Source of the DNA: Mesorhizobium sp. RMAD-H1
Lineage (GTDB): Bacteria > Pseudomonadota > Alphaproteobacteria > Rhizobiales > Rhizobiaceae
Assembly (NCBI RefSeq): GCF_014191375.1
Contig: NZ_JACHWN010000002.1
Span: forward strand, 744,001-808,000
Direction: 5' to 3'
DNA length: 64,000 bases
Below are positions 34,118 to 43,009 of the stretch, piece after piece. Position numbers and translations under genes: made by a program. Positions within the stretch are counted from its first letter, which is position 1; every line of letters starts with the position of its first letter. Under the pieces are notes generated by a model, which searched no databases, was not told the DNA's origin, and saw nothing but the letters and a program-made list of their open reading frames with translations.

Positions 34118-36222
34118 TGCCGGTCACCGACACATCCGTATGGAACACGCTCGCCCCACGCGATATGGAGCTTGGGCCGCGCAACGGCTCGGCGAAGATC
34201 CTGACCGACTGGCGCATCGTCAAGGGGGAGGACGATATTGCCTGGCTCATTCTCGACCGCGCCAATGAGAGCACCAACACCCTGTCGGAAGCCGTCCTTG
34301 CCGAACTCGAGACGGCGCTCGATGATATCAGGGGCATGGGCGCCAAGGGGCTGGTCATCCGCTCGGCCAAGAAGAACGGTTTCATCGCCGGCGCCGATAT
34401 CCGTGATTTCAGGGGCGTGACAGCGCCGGAGGAGCAGGAAGTCGAAAAGCGCATGACGCGTGCGCACGAGATCATCGACCGCCTGGCAGTGCTTGATATC
34501 CCCACGGTCGCCGTCATCCATGGCCACTGCCTCGGCGGCGGGCTCGAACTCGCGCTTGCCTGCAAGTACCGCCTCGCCATCAGTGACGCAAAGCTCGGCT
34601 TCCCCGAGGTGCTGCTCGGCCTGCACCCCGGCCTCGGCGGCACATTCCGCCTGACGGCGCTGATCGATCCCGTCGAGGCGATGACCATGATGCTGACGGG
34701 AAGAACCGTATATGCCAAAAAAGCCAAGGCGCTCGGCCTCGTCGATGCGGTGATGGAGGAGCGCCACGTCGAGAATGCCGTGCGCGCGGCGGTTTCCGGC
34801 GATGTGAAGACCCGCCGCGGGAGCCTCAAATCCAGCGTTTTTGGCTTCCAGCCGACGCGCCGGATCGCCGCCCGCCAGATGCGGGCGCAGGCGGAGAAGC
34901 ATGCACCGCAGCGGCACTATCCCGCGCCCTACCGTCTCATCGATCTCTGGGAGGAGCATGGCGGCGACGCCAGGGCGATGCAGAAGGCGGAGATCAGATC
35001 CTTCTCTGAGCTGCTCGTCGGCGACACCGCGCAGAACCTCATCCGCGTCTTCTTCCTGCGCGAGAAGCTGAAAGGCGCAGCCAAGGGCGAAAGCGGCATC
35101 CGCCATGTCCATGTCATCGGCGCCGGCACGATGGGCGGCGATATCGCCGCCTGGTGCGCCGCGCGCGGGCTCTCGGTGTCGCTCTCCGACCTCGACCGCA
35201 ATGCGCTTGCGAAGGCAGTCGGCCGGGCGGCGGAATTCTACGGCAAGAAGCTCCATTCAGGCATCGAGCGGCGCGATGCGCTCGACCGGCTGATGCCTGA
35301 TTTCGAGCAGTCCGGCATTGCGAAAGCGGACCTGATCATCGAGGCTATAGCGGAAAAGGCCGATATAAAGCGCCGGGTTTTCGAGGCGATCGCCCCGAAA
35401 ATGAAGAAAAGCGCCCTTCTCGCCACCAATACGTCGAGCATTCCGCTTGAAGTTCTGCGCGAAAACCTGCCGTTCGCAGACCGTCTGGTCGGCCTGCATT
35501 TCTTCAATCCCGTTGCCAAGATGGAGCTGGTCGAGATCGTCGCGCATGATCAGGCGGCCCCGTCGACGCTCGACAGGGCCCGCGCCTTCTGCGGCGCGAT
35601 CGGCAAATTGCCCGCTGCGGTGAAGAGTGCGCCGGGTTTCCTCGTCAACCGCGCGCTGACGCCATATCTGGTCGAGGCCTTCGTCATGCTGGACGAAGGA
35701 ACCGCCAAGGAGACGATCGACCGCGCGGCTACCGATTTCGGCATGCCGATGGGGCCGATCGAGCTGGCCGACCGCGTCGGGCTCGACATCGGCCTGGAGG
35801 TCGCCCGCATGCTCAAGGAGAGCTTCGGCAGCTCCATGCCGGAAATCCCGGCCTGGCTCACGCAGAAGGTCGAGGCGGGCGAAACCGGACGGAAGGCCGG
35901 CAAGGGGCTTTACGACTATGACGACAAGGGCCGGCCGAAAAAGGCGTCCGATGCGGCAGCACCCGGACCTGAAATGGCCGATCGCCTCATCCTGCCGATG
36001 CTCAACACCTGCGCGGCCTGCCTGCGCGAAGGGATCGTGGACGATGCGGACACGCTCGACGGCGCCATGATCTTCGCCACCGGTTTCGCGCCCTTCCGCG
36101 GCGGTCCCATTCATTATGCCCGCACCCGCGGCACGGACGATATCGTGGCGGCATTGAAGCGGCTCGAAGAGCGATACGGCCCGCGCTTCACGCCCGACGA
36201 AGGCTGGAAAAACCTGACCTAA
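34117..36222 (+). CDS. fadJ: Bifunctional enoyl-CoA hydratase / 3-hydroxyacyl-CoA dehydrogenase (FadJ/FadB-like)
   Basis: 701-residue multifunctional alpha subunit of the beta-oxidation complex. N-terminal crotonase domain (about 25-205) with GFIAGADIRDF (oxyanion hole) and catalytic Glu residues in GGGLELALACKYR and GFPEVLLGLHPGLGG. The dehydrogenase Rossmann motif HVIGAGTMGGDIAAW lies at about 330-345, the catalytic His is in VGLHFFNPVAKMELVE, and the C-terminal 3HCDH domain includes GFLVNRALTPYL. Works with the thiolase encoded just upstream. FadJ versus FadB cannot be settled by sight. Confidence 0.88.
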   Translation: MPVTDTSVWNTLAPRDMELGPRNGSAKILTDWRIVKGEDDIAWLILDRANESTNTLSEAVLAELETALDDIRGMGAKGLVIRSAKKNGFIAGADIRDFRGVTAPEEQEVEKRMTRAHEIIDRLAVLDIPTVAVIHGHCLGGGLELALACKYRLAISDAKLGFPEVLLGLHPGLGGTFRLTALIDPVEAMTMMLTGRTVYAKKAKALGLVDAVMEERHVENAVRAAVSGDVKTRRGSLKSSVFGFQPTRRIAARQMRAQAEKHAPQRHYPAPYRLIDLWEEHGGDARAMQKAEIRSFSELLVGDTAQNLIRVFFLREKLKGAAKGESGIRHVHVIGAGTMGGDIAAWCAARGLSVSLSDLDRNALAKAVGRAAEFYGKKLHSGIERRDALDRLMPDFEQSGIAKADLIIEAIAEKADIKRRVFEAIAPKMKKSALLATNTSSIPLEVLRENLPFADRLVGLHFFNPVAKMELVEIVAHDQAAPSTLDRARAFCGAIGKLPAAVKSAPGFLVNRALTPYLVEAFVMLDEGTAKETIDRAATDFGMPMGPIELADRVGLDIGLEVARMLKESFGSSMPEIPAWLTQKVEAGETGRKAGKGLYDYDDKGRPKKASDAAAPGPEMADRLILPMLNTCAACLREGIVDDADTLDGAMIFATGFAPFRGGPIHYARTRGTDDIVAALKRLEERYGPRFTPDEGWKNLT

Positions 36223-36260
36223 GCGCCTGACGCAGAGGAACAATTAAGAACGCCGCACGT

Positions 36261-36857
36261 TTGGCGGGCATGTTCAGCGCCTTCGGCCCCCTGAGCGCGC
36301 AGATGGTCGCGCATATCGTTCTGATGAATGCCTGCGCCCCGCTGGTCGCGCTGGCATGTATCTGGATTCGGCCGCAGCGCCGGATACCGGCTCGCAGCTT
36401 CCTCTTTTCCGCCATGGCCGCGCAGCTGCTCCTCTTATGGGCATGGCATGCGCCGCCCGTGCTCGACGCCGCCATGCGGTCGCACTTCCTGCATCTCGTC
36501 ATGCAGGTCTCGCTCTTTCTCTCCGCCTTCTGGTTCTGGTCGGCGATATTTCTGGTCAGGGGGCATCGGCGCTGGCGCGCCATTCTGGCCCTGCTCATCA
36601 CCGGGAAGATATTCTGTCTCCTCGGCGTTCTCTTCGTGTTCGCGCCGCGCGTTCTCTATCCCGGCGTTCTTTCCGGCCACGCCGCCGCCCATTCGCCGGC
36701 AGTCACTCTGGCCGATCAGCAATTGGCGGGCCTGCTGATGATTGCCGCCTGCCCGGCGACCTATGTGCTGGCCGGCATCGTCATCGCCGCCCTGTGGTTC
36801 GACGATATTTCCAGGATGAGTGACCCCGATGTCGGCATGCGCGAGGCTGGTGCATGA
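36261..36857 (+). CDS. ctaG: Cytochrome c oxidase assembly factor, CtaG (caa3) type
   Basis: 198-residue membrane protein with about six helices matching the caa3-type CtaG family (PF09678), involved in copper-centre assembly of the oxidase. Seen: AQMVAHIVLMNACAPLVALA with the conserved His, LLWAWHAPPVLDAAM, and LADQQLAGLLMIAACPATYVLAG near the C-terminus. The start is uncertain: TTG 36261, ATG 36270, or an ATT at 36243 preceded by GAGGAA. First gene of the oxidase cluster; overlaps the next gene by 4 nt. Confidence 0.8.
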   Translation: MAGMFSAFGPLSAQMVAHIVLMNACAPLVALACIWIRPQRRIPARSFLFSAMAAQLLLLWAWHAPPVLDAAMRSHFLHLVMQVSLFLSAFWFWSAIFLVRGHRRWRAILALLITGKIFCLLGVLFVFAPRVLYPGVLSGHAAAHSPAVTLADQQLAGLLMIAACPATYVLAGIVIAALWFDDISRMSDPDVGMREAGA

Positions 36858-38005
36858 TCCCGAGAACCGTTCTGGGATGGAAACGACTGGCTCTTGCCAC
36901 CGGTATCGTCATCATTTTCCTCGTTGCCGGCATCGCCATTTTCATATGGTCCGGCTTCTACAATGTCGCGGCGACGCGGGAGCATTTCGCCATAACGACA
37001 TGGATCCTCGAGAAATTGCGCCGACAATCCGTCGAGACGCGGAGCTATTTCGTGGAAGCCCCGCCGCCACTCGATGATCCCGACAGGGTCCATCTCGGTG
37101 CCGCGCATTTCGAAGGCGGCTGCGCGCCCTGCCACGGCAGGCCGGGCGATCCCGTTGATGCGATCGTCTCCGGCATGCTGCCTCCCCCGCCGCCGCTCGC
37201 CGGGGCCGTCGCCCACCAGACGCCGGAAGAAGTGTTCTGGATCGTCAAGCATGGCCTCAAATATACCGGCATGCCGGCCTGGCCGGCGCAGGGGCGCCAT
37301 GACGAGGTCTGGGCGCTCACGGCCTTTCTCAAGCAATTGCCCGGCGGCACAGCGGCCGACTATCAGCAACTGTCGGGCCGGGATCGCCTCCCTCCCGAGC
37401 CTCGCGAAGACCTGACGCAGGGGAGTGACACGGTTGCCCTGACGCAGTGCATCCGCTGCCACGATGATGCGGCACAGGAAACGTTGAGCGCACTGGTTCC
37501 AAGACTGGCCGGGCAATCGCCGGCTTTTCTCCTGCGCGCGCTTGCCGAATATGCCGCCGGCACGCGCCCGAGCGGCATCATGGAGCCGGTCGCCGAAAAC
37601 CTCGACGAGCGCGAAATGCGCGAGCTTGCCGCCTATTATGCCGGGCTGGAGACAAGGCCGCCTCCGGCCGGGAACCGCCTCGACGCGGACAGTGTGGAGC
37701 GAGGGCGCGTGATTGCCGTGAACGGCGATGCAAGGAGCGGTATTCCGCCCTGCCTTGCCTGCCACTCGCGCAACCGGGCCGCCGCCTTTCCCTCGCTTGC
37801 CGGCCAGCATGCCGCTTACATCGCCGGGCAATTGCGGCTCTGGCAGGAGGGCGGACGCGACATGACCGGCTATGGCCAGATCATGGCCACCGTGGCCCGC
37901 CGTCTGACGGACGAGCAGATATCGGATGTCGCGGCCTATTTCTCATCGCTTCCCCCCGCTGCCGAACCGGATAGCCCGTCATCGTCGACGGAGACCGGGC
38001 GATGA
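36854..38005 (+). CDS. Membrane-anchored tri-haem cytochrome c
   Basis: 383 residues: one N-terminal membrane anchor (about 12-35), then three c-type haem domains on the periplasmic side with CAPCH at 90-94, CIRCH at 199-203 and CLACH at 300-304. The first domain resembles class I cytochromes; the second and third form a diheme unit of the cytochrome c4 kind (YAAGTRPS...M...ERGRVI spacing). Overlaps ctaG and coxB by 4 nt each. Probably the electron donor to, or an extra subunit of, the adjacent caa3-type oxidase. Confidence 0.85.
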   Translation: MIPRTVLGWKRLALATGIVIIFLVAGIAIFIWSGFYNVAATREHFAITTWILEKLRRQSVETRSYFVEAPPPLDDPDRVHLGAAHFEGGCAPCHGRPGDPVDAIVSGMLPPPPPLAGAVAHQTPEEVFWIVKHGLKYTGMPAWPAQGRHDEVWALTAFLKQLPGGTAADYQQLSGRDRLPPEPREDLTQGSDTVALTQCIRCHDDAAQETLSALVPRLAGQSPAFLLRALAEYAAGTRPSGIMEPVAENLDEREMRELAAYYAGLETRPPPAGNRLDADSVERGRVIAVNGDARSGIPPCLACHSRNRAAAFPSLAGQHAAYIAGQLRLWQEGGRDMTGYGQIMATVARRLTDEQISDVAAYFSSLPPAAEPDSPSSSTETGR

Positions 38006-38997
38006 GGCTGGGTTTCCTGCAATGGCCCGCTGCCGGAGCGCTGCTCCTCCTCGCGAGCGGATGCGCCGGCGTCCAGTCGGCACTTGATCCCGCCGGCGCC
38101 GAGGCCGGACGGATCCACACTCTCTCCTGGGTGCTTATCCTCTTCTGCACCGCCGTTTTCATCATCACCGCGGTGATCGCGGCAGCGGCGCTGTTCGGAA
38201 GCGAGCGCTGGCGACGGCGGCTCAGCGGTGAAAAGCTCATCATCGGCGCTGGCCTGATCTTTCCAGCCGTGACGCTGACCCTCCTCCTCGCCTACGGCAT
38301 TATCGTTCTCGGCATGGGCGGCAGTCCCGCCGACACCCAGGACGGTTTGCGCATCTCGGTCGTCGGCGAACGCTGGTGGTGGCGCGTTATCTATCACGAC
38401 GAAAACGGCCGCCGCATCGAAAGCGCCAATGAACTGCGCATTCCCGCAGGGCGTCCAGTCAGGATCGATCTCACCTCGGCGGATGTGATCCACTCCTTCT
38501 GGGTGCCTAAGCTTGCGGGCAAGCTCGACATGATCCCCGGCCGCGTCAACACGCTGACCCTTGATGTTGAGAAGCCCGGCGTCAGCCGCGGGCAATGCGC
38601 GGAATATTGCGGCGGGGCCCATGCCCTGATGTCGTTCTTCGTCATCGCAATGGCTGAAGGCGATTTCGCCGCCTGGCTCGCCAATGAAGCGAAACAGGCG
38701 GGAGAGCCAACCGGGAATTCGGAGAGAAGAGGACGCGAGCTCTTCATGGCAAGCGGCTGCGGTGCCTGCCATACCGTGCGGGGCACCGCCGCAAGCGGCA
38801 CGATCGGCCCCGACCTCACCCATGTCGGCAGCCGGCATTCGCTCGCCGCCGCCACATTGCCCAACGATGCGGAGGCCTTCGCACGCTGGATCCGCGACGG
38901 CCAGCACATCAAGCCGGAAAACCTGATGCCGGCCTATCGCATCTTCACCGACGAGGAGCTGGCCAGCCTTTCCTCCTACCTTGCGCAATTGCGGTGA
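38002..38997 (+). CDS. coxB: Cytochrome c oxidase subunit II with fused cytochrome c (caa3 type)
   Basis: 331 residues. Lipoprotein signal LLLLASGCAG (Cys about 21), two membrane helices (about 37-65 and 80-100), then the CuA cupredoxin domain with H-SFWVP and GQCAEYCGGAHALM giving ligands C199, C203, H207 and M210. A C-terminal class I cytochrome c follows with CGACH at 253-257 and the distal Met in LMPAY. This receives electrons from cytochrome c and passes them to subunit I. It is separated from subunit I by the exchanger gene; its last codons, stop and spacer lie in the 21-bp direct repeat. Confidence 0.9.
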   Translation: MRLGFLQWPAAGALLLLASGCAGVQSALDPAGAEAGRIHTLSWVLILFCTAVFIITAVIAAAALFGSERWRRRLSGEKLIIGAGLIFPAVTLTLLLAYGIIVLGMGGSPADTQDGLRISVVGERWWWRVIYHDENGRRIESANELRIPAGRPVRIDLTSADVIHSFWVPKLAGKLDMIPGRVNTLTLDVEKPGVSRGQCAEYCGGAHALMSFFVIAMAEGDFAAWLANEAKQAGEPTGNSERRGRELFMASGCGACHTVRGTAASGTIGPDLTHVGSRHSLAAATLPNDAEAFARWIRDGQHIKPENLMPAYRIFTDEELASLSSYLAQLR

Positions 38998-39006
38998 ACG
39001 GCCATG
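38986..39006 (+). repeat. 21-bp direct repeat, left copy (coxB end / exchanger start)
   Basis: Covers the last three sense codons (Gln-Leu-Arg) and stop of coxB, a 6-nt spacer and the ATG of the exchanger gene. Identical over all 21 bases to 40051-40071. The repeat-to-repeat unit is 1065 bp. Confidence 0.95.
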
Positions 39007-40062
39007 CCTGATTTCACCGGCATCAGTCTCTGGCTCAACATCGCGATCTTTGCCGCAGCGGCGACAAGCGTCTGGTTCGCCGGTGTCAGAATCACCGGCC
39101 ATGCTGAAGCCATCAGCAAGAAGACGGGAATAGGCCACGCGACCATAGGGATGATCCTGCTCGCCGGCGTGACCTCGCTGCCGGAGATCGGCGTCACGCT
39201 CACAGCATCGCTCAGTGGCAATTCGAGTCTTGCCATCAACAATCTCTTCGGCAGCATTGCCATGCAGGTAGCGGTTCTGGCGCTCGTTGATTTCACCATC
39301 GGCCACCGGGCACTGACGGCGGTCGTTCCCGAACCGCGCGTCATGCTGCAGGGCGTGCTGAATATCCTTCTCCTCGCCTTCGTCGCCGCCGGCATGGTGG
39401 TTCGCGATGTCGCCATTTTCGGAATAGGTCTCTGGGCCTGGGGATGCCTTGGCCTCTATCTCGCCAGCGTCTGGCTGTTGTCGCGCGAACCGGAGCGTCG
39501 GCCGTGGCTCGCCGCGCGTGAAGGCGAGATCGAGCATCATCTCTTCAGGGAAGGGCAAGCGAAGAAACGCGAAGACAGTGCGGAAGAACTCTCTCTTCCG
39601 GTTCTTGTCTGGCGCACCACAGCCCTCGCCCTGGTCATTCTCGTGGCGGGTTATCTCCTGTCTCAGACGGGCGATGCGATAGCGCAACAGACGGGGCTGG
39701 GTGCAAGCTTCGTGGGCTTTTTCCTGGTCGCCATTTCCACCTCGCTTCCCGAATTGAGCACAGCGCTGACGGCAGCCCGGCGCGGCCTGTTCACCCTCGC
39801 CATTTCGGACATACTGGGCACCAATCTCATCAATGTCGGGCTGGTCTTCGTCGTCGATGCGGCATCCTCCGGCCAGCCGGTCCTCAACACAACGGGCAGC
39901 TTCTCGATTTTTGGCGCCCTGCTCGGCATCATCGTCACGGCACTCTTCCTCGGCGGGCTTGCCGAGCGCCGGGATACCACCATAGCCCGCATCGGGCTCG
40001 ATTCAGCGATCGTCGCCATCGTCTATCTCGGCGGTCTTGTCCTGCTCTACCAATTGCGGTGA
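39004..40062 (+). CDS. CaCA-family sodium/calcium (cation) exchanger inside the oxidase operon
   Basis: 352-residue inner-membrane exchanger with two Na_Ca_ex (PF01699) halves of about five helices each. The alpha-repeat motifs are GMILLAGVTSLPEIGVTL...SLAINNLFGSIAMQ in the first half and GFFLVAISTSLPELSTALTA...ISDILGTNLINVGL in the second, with the ion-binding Glu in both SLPE motifs. The loop between halves (about 160-200) is charged. It lies between coxB and coxA with the same 6-nt spacing on both sides, and its terminal codons, stop and spacer repeat those of coxB exactly. Ion specificity is not determinable. Confidence 0.85.
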   Translation: MPDFTGISLWLNIAIFAAAATSVWFAGVRITGHAEAISKKTGIGHATIGMILLAGVTSLPEIGVTLTASLSGNSSLAINNLFGSIAMQVAVLALVDFTIGHRALTAVVPEPRVMLQGVLNILLLAFVAAGMVVRDVAIFGIGLWAWGCLGLYLASVWLLSREPERRPWLAAREGEIEHHLFREGQAKKREDSAEELSLPVLVWRTTALALVILVAGYLLSQTGDAIAQQTGLGASFVGFFLVAISTSLPELSTALTAARRGLFTLAISDILGTNLINVGLVFVVDAASSGQPVLNTTGSFSIFGALLGIIVTALFLGGLAERRDTTIARIGLDSAIVAIVYLGGLVLLYQLR

Positions 40063-40071
40063 ACGGCCATG
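40051..40071 (+). repeat. 21-bp direct repeat, right copy (exchanger end / coxA start)
   Basis: Exact copy of 38986-39006, here comprising the exchanger's last three codons and stop, the spacer and the coxA ATG. Marks the right boundary of a 1065-bp insertion-like unit. Confidence 0.95.
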
Positions 40072-42609
40072 GAAAGCGAACCACGTCTCGACCTGCCGAA
40101 CCCTACGCCCCGCCCCGAGGGCGAGCTCGAAGAACTCGAGCGCATTTGGGCGACGCCGCGCGGATGGCGCATCGTGACGACGGTGAACAACACCGAGATC
40201 GGCCTGCTCTATATCGCTGTCGCGTTCCTGTTCTTCCTGATGGCCGGCGTGCTGGCGCTTCTCATGCGCACGCAGCTGGCAACGGCGGAGAACGACTTCA
40301 TCGGCCAGGAACTCTACAACCAGATGTTCACCGTCCATGGCACGACGATGATGTTCCTCTTCGCCGTGCCGGCGGTCGAGGCGCTCGGCGTCCTGCTGCT
40401 GCCGCAGATGCTGGCCGCACGCGACCTCCCCTTCCCGCGTCTCAGCGCGTTTGCCATCTGGGCCTATGTCATCGGCGGCCTCGTCTTCTTCTCGACCATC
40501 CTCTACGATCTGGCGCCCGCCGGCGGCTGGTTCATGTACCCGCCGCTGACGCTGAAGGAATATTCCCCCGGCGACAACGCCGATTTCTGGCTCCTCGGCA
40601 TCGGCTTCATCGAGATTTCGGCGATAGCCGGCGCAGTGGAGATCGTGGTCGGCGCCCTGCGCACCCGCCCGCCCGGCATGACGCTGGCCAAAATGCCGAT
40701 CTTCGCCTGGTCGATGCTCATCTTCGCCAGCATGATCATGTTCGCCTTTCCCGCGGTCATCCTCGCGACCATGATGCTGGAGATCGAGCGCTCCTTCGGC
40801 TGGCCCTTCTTCACCGCCGCCAAGGGCGGCGATTCCCTGCTCTGGCAGCACCTCTTCTGGTTCTTCGGCCACCCGGAAGTCTATATCATCTTCCTGCCCG
40901 CCGCCGGCCTCGTCTCGATGATGGTGCCGACCATGGCGCGCACCCCGCTCGTCGGCTATCGCCTGATCGTCATCGCGCTGATCGCCACAGGCTTCTTCTC
41001 CTTCGGCCTGTGGGTGCACCACATGTTCACGACGGGCATTCCGGCGCTGAGCCTCGCCTTCTTTTCCGCAGCCAGCATGGCGGTCGCCATTCCCTCGGGC
41101 ATCCAGGTCTTCTCATGGATTGCCACCATCGCCGCCGGCCGCGAGAAATTCCGCATCAACACGCCGTCGCTGTTCATCCTCGGCTTCCTGTTCATCTTCA
41201 CCATCGGCGGGCTGACCGGCGTGATGGTCGCTATGGTGCCCTTCGATTTCCAGGTGCATGACACCTATTTCGTCGTCGCCCATTTCCATTACGTGCTGGT
41301 CGGCGGAATGGTGTTCCCGCTGTTCGCGACCTTCTATTACTGGGCGCCCATGGCAAGCAGGAACATGCTGTCGGAGCGCCTGGGGCGCTGGGTGTTCTGG
41401 CTGATGTTTGCAGGCTTCAACATCGCCTTCTTCCCGATGCATCTGACCGGCCTTCTGGGCATGCCGCGGCGCGTCTGGACCTATCCGAGCGAACTCGGCT
41501 GGGACACGCTCAACATGATCTCGACCATCGGCTCCTATATTCTGGGCGCGGGCGTGCTGCTCTTCGTCATCGACCTGATCCTGCGCTTCCGCCCCGGCCG
41601 CGGCGGCCCTGAGAACCCATGGCAGGCGGGGACGCTCGAATGGCTGCCGAACGATGTCTATTCCACGCGCAGCATTCCGCTCGTCACCAGCCGCGAGCCG
41701 ATCTGGGACCAGCCGAACCTCCCCGAAGACGTGAAGGAGGGCCGCTATTACCTGCCCAACGCGCCAACCGGCGGGCGCGAGACGATCGTCACCTCCCCGA
41801 TTGATGCAAAGCCGCAATATGTGATCCGGATGCCGGGATCGGCCTGGTCGCCATTCCTGGCAGCGATCTTCACGGCCGCGTTCTTCCTGCTCCTGACCGT
41901 CAAGTTCGTCACGATCGCCATCATCTGCGGCGTGCTCGCCATCGCCTTCTGCCTCGTCTGGACCTGGCCCCTCGATCACGGTCCATCGAAGGGCCCTGTC
42001 GATATCGGCGGCGGCATCAGCCTGCCCACCTACATGTCCGGCCCGACCTCGCATTCCTGGTGGGCCATGGTGGTGCTGATGTTCGTGGCAGCCTCGCTCT
42101 ACCTCTCCTATGTCTTTTCCTATCTCTTCCTCTGGACCGTATCGCCGGACGTATGGGCCCCTGTCGGCTCGCCTGCGCTCCCGGCACTCGCATGGCCCCT
42201 CGCCTCCACCCTTCTTCTCCTGGTCGGAACCGGCTTGATCTCCCTTGCCACGCACCTTCTTCCATCGCCCGGAGCAAGGCGGGCAGCAGTGCCCGTGGCG
42301 ATCTTTCTCGCCGTGGTCTGCCTCGTCGGCTCACTCGGCGTGGAAATCGCAGGTCATTGGCGAACTGGCCTTTCTCCCGCCGCGACGGCCTATGGCGCGA
42401 TGGTCTATATGGCGGCCACGCTGTTCGGGCAGCTGGCTTTCACGCTGGTCATCTTCGGCGGCTTCACCATCGCGCGCTATCTTACGGGAAAGCTCGACCG
42501 TGAGCGGCGCGTCACCTTCGATAATATGCGCCTGCTCTATTACTACACCGCCGGGCAATCCCTGTTCGGCCTGGTGCTGATCCATGGCTTCCCCAGGCTT
42601 GTTGGCTGA
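40069..42609 (+). CDS. coxA: Cytochrome c oxidase subunit I fused to subunit III
   Basis: 846 residues. Subunit I portion (about 30-560): haem a ligand His in FTVHGTTMMF, CuB/cross-link motif GHPEVY (His-Tyr pair, channel Glu), LWVHHMF, and the DTYFVVAHFHYVL haem/CuB His pair. GHPEVY with its Glu is typical of A1-type oxidases. The C-terminal ~230 residues (from about THSWWAMVVLMF) hold a subunit III-like helix bundle ending YYYTAGQSLFGLVLIHGFPRL. Catalyses oxygen reduction with proton pumping. ATG 40069 is the last three bases of the direct repeat. Confidence 0.92.
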   Translation: MESEPRLDLPNPTPRPEGELEELERIWATPRGWRIVTTVNNTEIGLLYIAVAFLFFLMAGVLALLMRTQLATAENDFIGQELYNQMFTVHGTTMMFLFAVPAVEALGVLLLPQMLAARDLPFPRLSAFAIWAYVIGGLVFFSTILYDLAPAGGWFMYPPLTLKEYSPGDNADFWLLGIGFIEISAIAGAVEIVVGALRTRPPGMTLAKMPIFAWSMLIFASMIMFAFPAVILATMMLEIERSFGWPFFTAAKGGDSLLWQHLFWFFGHPEVYIIFLPAAGLVSMMVPTMARTPLVGYRLIVIALIATGFFSFGLWVHHMFTTGIPALSLAFFSAASMAVAIPSGIQVFSWIATIAAGREKFRINTPSLFILGFLFIFTIGGLTGVMVAMVPFDFQVHDTYFVVAHFHYVLVGGMVFPLFATFYYWAPMASRNMLSERLGRWVFWLMFAGFNIAFFPMHLTGLLGMPRRVWTYPSELGWDTLNMISTIGSYILGAGVLLFVIDLILRFRPGRGGPENPWQAGTLEWLPNDVYSTRSIPLVTSREPIWDQPNLPEDVKEGRYYLPNAPTGGRETIVTSPIDAKPQYVIRMPGSAWSPFLAAIFTAAFFLLLTVKFVTIAIICGVLAIAFCLVWTWPLDHGPSKGPVDIGGGISLPTYMSGPTSHSWWAMVVLMFVAASLYLSYVFSYLFLWTVSPDVWAPVGSPALPALAWPLASTLLLLVGTGLISLATHLLPSPGARRAAVPVAIFLAVVCLVGSLGVEIAGHWRTGLSPAATAYGAMVYMAATLFGQLAFTLVIFGGFTIARYLTGKLDRERRVTFDNMRLLYYYTAGQSLFGLVLIHGFPRLVG

Positions 42610-42622
42610 GAAAGGAGGAGAG

Positions 42623-43009
42623 ATGAAAGCGGGAAACGATGCCGGCCCGGTCGTCGGGGCAATCCTCTACCTGCTGGTCGGGCCGATCATCTGGGCGGGC
42701 CATCTCCTGCTGGTCTACGGACCGCAATCCGCCCTCTGCGCCTTCCGGATCACCGGCATGGCGGCTGCCGAAGCATGGCTGATATCGGGGCTCGTGATGG
42801 GCGTGACGGTAATTGCGATGGCGGCGATCGCGGTCATCCTGTGGCGTCCGCACCGGACGGCGCGGCTCTTCCGTTTTCACACGGCCTCCGATGACAACCG
42901 CTCTTTCGCCATATCGGTCATGCGCGTGCTGGGCGTGCTCTCGCTCTTCGGCGTCGCATGGGCCGGCGCCACGACGCTGCTGCTCGATCCCTGCGCTCAG
43001 CTTCGGTGA
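42623..43009 (+). CDS. Small four-helix membrane protein, oxidase cluster
   Basis: 128 residues with about four hydrophobic helices (12-35, 50-72, 85-100 and 103-120). ATG 42623 has a strong AAAGGAGGAGAG site 13 bp after the coxA stop, so it belongs to the oxidase operon. Motifs such as PIIWAGHLLLVYGPQSALCAF near residue 18-38 include His and Cys, seen in uncharacterised oxidase-linked proteins. Function unknown; a role as accessory subunit or assembly factor is inferred. Its end overlaps the convergent ABC ATPase gene by 13 nt. Confidence 0.7.
   Translation: MKAGNDAGPVVGAILYLLVGPIIWAGHLLLVYGPQSALCAFRITGMAAAEAWLISGLVMGVTVIAMAAIAVILWRPHRTARLFRFHTASDDNRSFAISVMRVLGVLSLFGVAWAGATTLLLDPCAQLR

Noticed and set aside
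33598-35256. 552-codon frame antisense to thiolase and fadJ
   Set aside because: Both sense genes have complete catalytic motifs; long antisense frames are expected in this GC-rich codon usage.
37936-39687. 583-codon frame antisense to coxB and the exchanger
   Set aside because: Sense strand carries CuA, haem and SLPE motifs; the antisense translation is Asp/Gly/Glu/Arg-rich without domains.
38986-40071. Exchanger unit as an insertion sequence
   Set aside because: No transposase, no terminal inverted repeats; the flanking repeats are direct and include coding codons, so homologous exchange or duplication fits better.
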